From contig CAZRUA010000083.1 in NCBI GenBank assembly GCA_964603125.1, positions 1 through 15,771 of the forward strand: 15,771 bases of DNA. Direction: 5' to 3'. Shown in pieces: positions 1-7,600 of this stretch; position 1 is the first letter of the stretch; every line of letters starts with the position of its first letter. Position numbers and translations under genes: made by a program. The notes below the pieces were generated by a model. That model made no database searches. It was not told the origin of the DNA and saw only the letters and a program-made list of their open reading frames with translations. Source of the DNA: CAZRUA01 sp964603125 (GTDB lineage Bacteria > Bacteroidota > Bacteroidia > B-17B0 > Aurantibacillaceae).

Positions 1-15
1 TGATTACTAAAAGTG

Positions 16-357
16 ATGGAAAATTTAGACGAAGACAAATTATACTATACCATTGGCGAAGTGGCCGATATGTTTGATGTAAACACATCCTTGATTCGTT
101 TTTGGGAAAAAGAATTTGATGTAATAAAACCTAAAAAAAACGCCAAAGGAAATCGTTTATTTACAAAAAAAGATATCACAAATTTTCGTTTAATTTTTCA
201 TCTTGTAAAGGAAAAAGGTTTCACCTTACAGGGCGCAAAGGATAAGCTTAAAACAACCAATTCAGTTGATGAAGAAAAAATCAACAAGAATGCCGAAGCC
301 GTTGCAACACTTAAAAAATTAAAGTCTTTTTTATTAGAAATAAAAAAAGATTTATAG
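16..357 (+). CDS. MerR-family transcriptional regulator
   Basis: A 113-residue DNA-binding regulator. The winged helix-turn-helix lies at residues 10-34 (YTIGEVADMF, then SLIRFWEKEF), followed by a wing with GNRLFTKKDI at about 45-54 and a second helical part with EKGFTLQGAKDKL at about 66-78. This is the standard MerR N-terminal layout. The remainder is a short lysine-rich, probably helical tail of about 35 residues, too short for a sensing domain and without conserved cysteines, so an effector cannot be proposed. A GTG at 13 directly precedes the ATG at 16; I chose the ATG because it is the stronger start and the GTG adds only one residue. An in-frame TGA at 1-3 shows the gene is complete and may also be the stop of an upstream gene. 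Its stop at 355-357 touches the stop of the convergent peroxidase gene with no bases between. Closely similar short MerR proteins are common in Bacteroidota; their targets are unknown to me. Confidence 0.9.
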   Translation: MENLDEDKLYYTIGEVADMFDVNTSLIRFWEKEFDVIKPKKNAKGNRLFTKKDITNFRLIFHLVKEKGFTLQGAKDKLKTTNSVDEEKINKNAEAVATLKKLKSFLLEIKKDL

Positions 358-1347
358 TTATTTCTTCTTCTTAAATCTGTTGTCAGTTAAGCTAAGTAAA
401 AAAGATTTTAAGTCTGATTTTTCTTGCGCTGTTAAATTAAGAGGTTTTAACATTGATGTATCACGGTTTACTGAATTAGCAACAATTTTGTCTGGATTAT
501 CATAATACTCAATTACTTCATCCAAAGTTTTAAACTTACCATTATGCATATATGGGGCTGTAACTTCAATATTTCTTAAACCTGGTACTTTAAAAGAACC
601 TAATTCTTTAATATCTCTACTAATTAAAAATCTTCCTGAATCATTCCAATCCTTACCATTAAACAACCCAATGTTTTTAAAATCATCATTTGTAAAATCA
701 GGTCCAAAATGACAATCAAAACATTTACCTTTTCCAACAAATATTTTGTGTCCTCTCCTTGCTGATGCACTAATATAAGAAGTGTCATCTTTTAACCTGT
801 AGTTATCCCAATCTGTATCAGAGGTTTCTAATGTGTTTTCGTAAGCAGCAATTGCTTTCACTAAGTTATCCTTTGTTGCATAGCCTCCAAATATTTTCTT
901 AAAAAACTTAGAATAATATTTATGCTCATTTAATCTCTTAACAGCATCATAAATAAGTAAATTCATTTCAACAGGATTTTCTATTGGTCCTGAAGCCTGT
1001 TGTTCCAATGATTCAGCCCTTCCATCATGAAAAAAGAATCGATGATCTAACAAATTCATAGCACTAGGTGTGTTTCTTGACCCGGGCAGCGAATCGTCTC
1101 CAAAACTAAATGGAACATTATCAGCAAATGCAAAATCTGGCTTATGGCAAGAAGCGCAACTTACATTCTGCTTTTGAGAAAGTATGCTATCAAAAAACAA
1201 AAGCTCACCCAATTGCTCTATTGTTGAAGGCTCTAGGTATTTTTTTTCATTCTTTACAGTAGGATTCTCTGTGCATGAAATCAAAAAGAAAATACTCACA
1301 AAAATCGAAAAGAAAACTGACTTAAAATTTGATGTAAAAAATTTCAT
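358..1347 (-). CDS. di-heme cytochrome c peroxidase / MauG-family lipoprotein
   Basis: A 329-residue predicted periplasm-facing lipoprotein that should reduce hydrogen peroxide, or oxidise another substrate, with two covalent c-type hemes. The N-terminus is a hydrophobic signal ending in a lipobox (LISC, Cys25). Two heme-attachment motifs are present: CASCH at 64-68 and CFDCH at 209-213. Also visible are RNTPSAMN (91-98), FHDGRAESLEQQ (106-117), ENPVEM (123-128, whose Glu127 probably matches the active-site Glu of the family) and PYMHNGKFKTLDEVIEYY (265-282), whose Met267 is the likely axial ligand of the second heme. Two differences from classical CcpA-type enzymes, compared from memory: the loop before RNTP has no histidine to serve as a distal ligand of the first heme, and the Trp of the FWDGR motif is replaced by His107. 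This suggests a MauG-like enzyme that may not need reductive activation. Length is normal for the family. It is transcribed away from the giant adhesin gene and converges with the MerR gene. The substrate cannot be told from sequence. Confidence 0.92.
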   Translation of the reverse strand: MKFFTSNFKSVFFSIFVSIFFLISCTENPTVKNEKKYLEPSTIEQLGELLFFDSILSQKQNVSCASCHKPDFAFADNVPFSFGDDSLPGSRNTPSAMNLLDHRFFFHDGRAESLEQQASGPIENPVEMNLLIYDAVKRLNEHKYYSKFFKKIFGGYATKDNLVKAIAAYENTLETSDTDWDNYRLKDDTSYISASARRGHKIFVGKGKCFDCHFGPDFTNDDFKNIGLFNGKDWNDSGRFLISRDIKELGSFKVPGLRNIEVTAPYMHNGKFKTLDEVIEYYDNPDKIVANSVNRDTSMLKPLNLTAQEKSDLKSFLLSLTDNRFKKKK

Positions 1348-1370
1348 TATGAGCGAATAAATTTGAGCAA

Positions 1371-1378
1371 CAAAAATA
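1371..1378 (-). promoter_or_regulatory. candidate -7 promoter box for the cytochrome c peroxidase gene
   Basis: Read on the minus strand this is TATTTTTG, an exact match to the Bacteroidota -7 consensus TAnnTTTG. It would start transcription near 1366, about 20 bases before the ATG at 1347. No clear TTTG element at -33 was found, and in AT-rich DNA the 8-mer can arise by chance, so support is moderate. Confidence 0.4.
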
Positions 1379-1494
1379 CAAAAGATAGTTTATTAAGAAT
1401 GAGCAATTCTTGTTTCATGAAAATTATCATTTCATTCACCAATTCACATCTAATCTGATATTCAATTAAAATAAAACCCTCATTTTACACAAAT

Positions 1495-1512
1495 ATACCC
1501 TGCACTGGGTAT
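1495..1512. promoter_or_regulatory. inverted repeat, possible operator upstream of the adhesin promoter
   Basis: ATACCC (1495-1500) and GGGTAT (1507-1512) are perfect reverse complements separated by TGCACT. This is a GC-richer dyad in otherwise very AT-rich intergenic DNA. It sits just upstream of the candidate -7 box at 1534-1541, at roughly -35 to -52, where an activator or repressor dimer could bind. The binding protein is unknown, and a 6-bp dyad can occur by chance. Confidence 0.35.
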
Positions 1513-1533
1513 TCAAAAGGCAATTGATATGTA

Positions 1534-1541
1534 TATTTTTG
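1534..1541 (+). promoter_or_regulatory. candidate -7 promoter box for the giant adhesin gene
   Basis: TATTTTTG matches the Bacteroidota TAnnTTTG -7 consensus exactly. Transcription would begin near 1546, giving a leader of about 110 bases before the ATG at 1657. No good TTTG at -33 is visible, so an activator at the dyad 1495-1512 is conceivable. The same 8-mer recurs before the DUF4421-like gene and, inverted, before the peroxidase gene. Confidence 0.45.
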
Positions 1542-1656
1542 TTGCATAATAAAGCTTAAAAAGCTTCAAATTAAACTGATTTTCAAACTATTAAACACAA
1601 AACCACTTAACCTAAGAAAAAATCCGCTTCAATGGATTAATTCCATAACCTAAAAA

Positions 1657-4600
1657 ATGAAAAACTTTTTAATATCCATATTTCTTTCAATATCATTTAC
1701 GGTGTTTGCTTGTCCTGGAACAGTGAATTTCACTTTTCCTTCGCCATGGTGTAAAAACTCGCCTGTGACATTTACGAACACTTCAACGGGAGCTGCAGCA
1801 ACATTTACATGGGTTTGGGGAGATGCTTCAGCAAACACAGTAGTTTCTGGTACAGCTTCTCAAACACATACCTATACAAACAACGGTACATTTACTATTA
1901 AATTAATTCGTCAGATTACTTCGAGTGGTTGTAAGGATTCAATTACGCATACAATAAATATAATTAACAACAATGCTCCAACTCCTACTTTTAGCTTTGC
2001 GCCTGCTACTGGTTGTGCCAGTGTTCCATTCTCATTTTTAAACACAACAGGTAATAGTTCAATGAGCTATTCATGGGATTTTGGAGACCCGAGTTCTGGC
2101 TCTCAAAACATAGCAAGTGGCAATGGTCCAAATCATGAATTCAGTGCTACGGGGGCTGGAGGAACAAGTTCATTCACGGTATCATTAACAGCAACAAGTG
2201 CGCAAGGTTGCACCAATACAAGCACCCAAACATTAACTGTAACTAATAAACCAGATGCTACTTTACTAGACTCAAATATATTCTCAACCTTTAGTAATTG
2301 CGGCAACCCTAGTTTATCACCTGCTTCACCTGACTATCATATTGCTGTGCAAAATGGCTCTACAACAGCAGCTACCAATACCAATTATAGCATAAATTGG
2401 GGAGACGGAAGTCCTGTATTTAGCGCCCCAACTTTTACTCAGGTATCACACAATTATTCTAACTTAGGAATATTTACAATTACTTTTTCAGTTACTGGTG
2501 CTGGAGGTTGCGTTACAACAAAAACATACACGGTGTTCAATTTAACCAATCCATCCGTAGGTTTAAACTCGCCAGGAAGTACAGTTGGTTGCACTCCTTT
2601 GACGCTAACTTTTCCGGTACAATTAGATTCTGCAAACTTAAATTACACAACTTACACGTTTGATTTTGACGACGGCACTCCTCTTGTACAATGGACTCCA
2701 CCCGGCCTAGCAACATCTATCTCACACACCTATACAACAGCTTCATGTGGCAAACCGGGGAATCAATTTACCGTAAAAGTTACTGCAAAAAATGCTTGCG
2801 ATAGCACTTCTGCAACTGTAAACAGTATAAAAATTTCTTCAAAACCAACTGCAAATTTCACAGCCGCACCAAATCCAGGTTGCATCAATGTACCAATTGT
2901 ATTCACTAATTTAACAACGCCAGGTTGTAATGCTCCAACTGGAAGCACGATAACTTCTTATGTATGGAATTTTGGAGACGGTTCTCCAAGCACTCCTGTA
3001 TCAACAATTGCAAGTCCTCAGTCACACACATACACGGCTGTAGGAACATATAATGTTACTTTAACAGCAACATCATCTTGCGGACCAAGTATCTTTACAT
3101 TACCTGTAGAAGTAAAAGCTCCTCCAATAGCTAACTTTACGTTTACACCACCAGGTTGTGCTCCAACTATTGTGAATACAACAAATTTATCCAGTGGCAC
3201 AGGTTTATCTTACAATTGGTCTGCAACACCAGGCACTTGGAATTTTGTCGCTCCATTTACTGCAGATTCAACTCAACCACCCTTTAACTTTACCGCCGCT
3301 GCAACTTATACGATACATTTAGTAACTACAAATGTTTGTGGTGTAAGCGTAAAGGATAGCATTTTAACAGTAAAGAGTACACCTTCAATAGTTGTAGCTC
3401 CGCTTCCCAATGTTTGTGTTCCGAATACAATAACACCATCAGCAACAACAACAAATGGTGGAGGCACTATTTCCGCTTACAGTTGGTCTTTTGTTGGCGG
3501 AACCCCTGCAAGCGCTACTACACAAATTGCACCTTCTGTTGCTTACAATACATCTGGAACTTACAATGTAATTGGAACAGCAACAAACGAATGCGGAATA
3601 GCAAAAGACACTGTTACATTTACGGTTAATCCACAACCTTCGGCTAATGCAGGTTTCGATTCAACAATATGTTTAGGTGAATCTACAACTATAGGAACAG
3701 CAAGTGTTGGTGGTTTAACGTATAGTTGGACTTCAGTTCCCGCTGGGTTTTCTTCTACTTCAGCAAATTCAAGCGTAACTCCAACCGTAAATACAACTTA
3801 CGGATTAACTGTTTCTAATGGTTCCTGTAGTAAAACTGATTCGGTTAAGGTTATTGTAAACCCACTACCTACACTCATTTTACCAAGCCCACAAACAATT
3901 TGCGGAGCTTCGGCACCAATAGTGTTAACAGGAAATCCAACGGGTGGCACGTGGAGTGGAACAGGAATTAATGCAACAGGAACTTTTTCACCAGCAGCAG
4001 CAGGAGTTGGCACACATACTTTAACTTATAATTTCACAAATTCCACAACAACTTGTAGTAATAGCGCAACTACCACAATAACAGTTGAAGCAGCACCAAG
4101 TGTTATTGCAGGACCCGATTTCACCGAATGTAATCAGGCTGGAACAATAACATTAACAGGGTTTTCGCCAGCAGGTGGCACATGGAGTGGATTGGGAGTT
4201 TCTCCAACAGGTGTATTTACTCCCACGGCAGCAGGAGTTGGAACTAATAATTTAATCTACACTTTTACTAGTGTTAATGGTTGTGTAGGAAAAGACACTT
4301 TAATTGCCACAGTAACTAACCCAACAATTGCTGTGGCAGGTATCAATGATACAGTTTGTTTAAACGCTGCGAGTTTTAATCTTTCAGGATATAGCCCTGC
4401 AGGTGGCACATGGAGCGGAACAGCTGTAACAGCTGCCGGAAACTTTAATCCAACAACAGCAGGTGTCGGCACACATACCTTAACTTACACAACAGGAGTT
4501 GGAACTTGTGCATCTAACGACACTAAAGAAATTATTGTAAAACCATTACCCACGGTTAACGCGGGTGTTAACCAAAACGTTTGTATAGATGCAGTACCTT

Positions 4601-7600
4601 TTAATTTTACAGGGTTTTCTCCTGTTGGCGGAACATGGACAGGAACAGGGATTACAAATGGGGCTTTAGGAACATTTAACCCTTCAACTGCTGGAGCAGG
4701 AATACATATTTTAACTTACACATTTACTGATCCTATTACAAACTGTCCTAATACCGCAACCAAAACAGTAACTGTAAACGCACTTCCAATTGTAAACGCT
4801 GGAACAGGAAGCACATATTGTAATCAAGCAATTACATTTAATCTAAGTGGTTACAGTCCTGCTGGCGGCACATGGTCAGGTATAGGTGTTACAGGAGCAG
4901 GTTCATTTAATCCAAGTATACCAGCATTAGGAAATAATTTACTAACTTATACTTTTGTTGATGGTAATGGTTGTTCAAATTCAGATACAATAAAAAATAC
5001 AATCATTGCACCTTCAATTGCAGATGCAGGAATCAATGATACAGTTTGTGTAAGTGATGCAGCCTTTAATTTAAGTGGCTTTACACCAATTGGCGGAACA
5101 TGGTCTGGAACAGGCGTAAATGCGAGTGGATTATTTACACCATCTGCTGCGGGAGCTGGAACTTTTACACTAACTTATACCTACGGAGTTGGAACCTGCT
5201 TAACAAGTGATACAAAAATTATAAAAGTTAATGCACTACCAATTGTAAGTGCTGGAATCAATGAAACAGTTTGCGTAAATTCTCTTGCATTTAATTTAAC
5301 AGGATATAGTCCAATTGGTGGGGCTTTCTCGGGAACTGGAATAACTAACGCAAGCTTAGGAACCTTTGACCCAGCTATAGCGGGAGTTGGAACATTTACT
5401 ATAACGTATACTTATACTGATCCAATTACAACTTGTTTAAACACAAGCACAAAAACAATCACTGTAAATACATTACCTATTGTTGATGCTGGAACGGGAT
5501 ATGTAGTTTGTGACCAACCTATAACCGTTACATTAACTGGTTTCTCGCCTATTGGTGGAACTTGGTCTGGTAGCGGAGTTACAAATACTGGAATATTTAA
5601 TCCTTCAACTGCTGGTGTTGGAACACATACTTTAACCTATTCCTTTACAAGTGGAATTGGCTGTACAAATACAGATACAATTATCATGACTGTTATACCT
5701 CCTCAAATTGCTGACGCTGGTTTAAACGATACAATTTGTTTAAACAATGGCTTACTAAATTTAGCAGGCTTTAGTCCATTAGCTGGGACGTGGACGGGAA
5801 CTGGTATTACTTCAGCTTCTGGCACGTTTAATCCGAGTGTTTCTGGAGTTGGAACTTTTACTTTAACTTATACTTTTGGTGCTGGCACTTGTTTGACCAC
5901 TGATACAAAAATAGTAGTTGTAAAACCCTTACCAATTATGAGTGCAGGAACAAACGAAATAACCTGCATAAGCTCCCCAGCATTCTCACTCAGTGGTTTC
6001 TCTCCGTTAGGTGGCATTTGGAGTGGAACAGGCGTAACAGGTACAGGGTTGTTTACACCTTCTACTGCAGGTGTTGGAATTCACACATTAACCTACACAT
6101 ACACCGATCCAACAACAAATTGTACCGACACCAGAACCAAAACAGTTGAAGTAGGCGCACTACCAAATGTTTCTTTCACTAATCCTGCAGTTGGCTGTGT
6201 AAACTCATCTATTCCATTTACTAACTCAACAAGTGGTCAAACTCAAAACGATTGGGATTTTGGTGATACAGGAACCTCCACTTTAATTTCCCCAACACAT
6301 ACATATACATCAATTGGAAATTATACTATTGAATTAATTGCAACAAGTATTTTAGGTTGTAAAGATTCTTTAAGTAGCACTATACAAATTATTCAAGCCC
6401 CAATCGCTAATTTCACACCACTTCCCGATTCAGGTTGTTCACCACTAAATGTTAGCTTCAATAATACATCAAGTGGAGATTACATCTCATACAACTGGGA
6501 TTTAGGAAATGGAATAACAAGTGTAGATACTATTGCTCCCTCTCAAACATATAATCAAGGGATAAATGATTCGACCTACTATGTTACTCTAACTGTTACG
6601 AATCAATGTGCTAGCGTATTTCACAGTGATAGCATTATAGTAATGCCACATCCATCAATTGATTTTGGAACAAATTTAAATGAAGGTTGCTCACCATTTA
6701 CCGTTCAATTTAGTAATACAAGCACAGGATTGCCTGATTCTGTTACTTGGGATTTTGGAGATGGATCAGCCATTTCAACAAACTTTGTTACAACCAATCA
6801 TACCTTTTATACTGGAACAAATGATACCACATTTACAATTACACTTATTGGTTGGAATGAATGCGCAAGAGATACTATGCAGCATACAGTTCTTGTTCAT
6901 CCCAATACTGTGAATGCATTTTTCAACTCAAGTGATACTGCTGGTTGTGTTCCACATACCGTTAACTTCACAGATTATTCTACAGGTGGTATTTTTGTTA
7001 CTTGGGATTTTGGAGATGGAAACACTTCATCCCAACAAAATCCTTCCCATACTTTTACATCGGCTGGAACATACATTGTTCATCAATATGTAAATAATGG
7101 TTGCAGTTTCGATACAACAACTATGACCATCACAGTTCATCCAACTGCTAATCTATCTTTCACTTCCAATCCAAATCCAATATGTGCAAACCAACCCGTT
7201 ACATTTACAAATACATCTGTAAGCGCAATTAATTTTGATTGGGATTTCGGAGATGGAGGAACATCAAACTTAGTTAGTCCTTCATATAACTATAGTAACT
7301 CAGGTACATTTACAGTTACGCTTATAGGAACTTCCATTACGTTTGGATGCAAAGATAGTATAACGCAAACAGTTCAAGTAAATGCTTTACCTATTCCCAT
7401 TGTTAGTTCAGACGTTCAGTTCGGTTGTATGCCATTATTAGTGAACTTTACAAACAACTCAACCAACACAACTTTTCACTCATGGGACTTCGGTGATGGA
7501 AACACATCTATATCAGCAACGCCAGCGCACACATTTACTAGTGCAGGAATTTTTACCATTAATTATGTAGCAGAAAACTTAAATGGATGCAAGGACTCTG

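Larger units (their letters stand above)
1348..1656. other. divergent intergenic region between peroxidase and giant adhesin genes
   Basis: These 309 bases separate two divergently transcribed genes. They hold a candidate -7 box on each strand (1371-1378 minus, 1534-1541 plus), a perfect 6-bp inverted repeat (1495-1512), and small hairpins in the adhesin leader (1552-1566 and 1621-1646). The only open frame, 19 codons from ATG 1399, has no supporting feature. No tRNA, terminator with a GC-rich stem, or known riboswitch fold was recognised. Confidence 0.7.

Noticed and set aside
1399..1458. A 19-codon open frame in the divergent intergenic region
   Set aside because: No recognisable motif, no supporting ribosome site, and length is within chance expectation.
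1657..1716. Lipoprotein signal on the giant adhesin (VFAC)
   Set aside because: Phe at -2 is atypical for a lipobox, and T9SS type B cargo normally has a type I signal peptide. Cleavage after VFA is more likely.
2763..2948. Short open frames on either strand inside the giant adhesin gene (for example 2763-2948 minus, 4257-4472 minus, 6680-6913 plus)
   Set aside because: They lie wholly within a clear repeat-protein reading frame. Several recur at the same place in different repeats, as expected for shadows of repetitive coding DNA.
3883..6177. CRISPR or non-coding tandem array
   Set aside because: The periodicity is in-frame protein repeats with diverged DNA; there are no short identical repeats with unique spacers.
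3883..6177. Recent slippage or phase-variable repeat expansion
   Set aside because: Repeat copies differ widely at DNA level, with identical runs of only about 18 bases, so the duplications are old.
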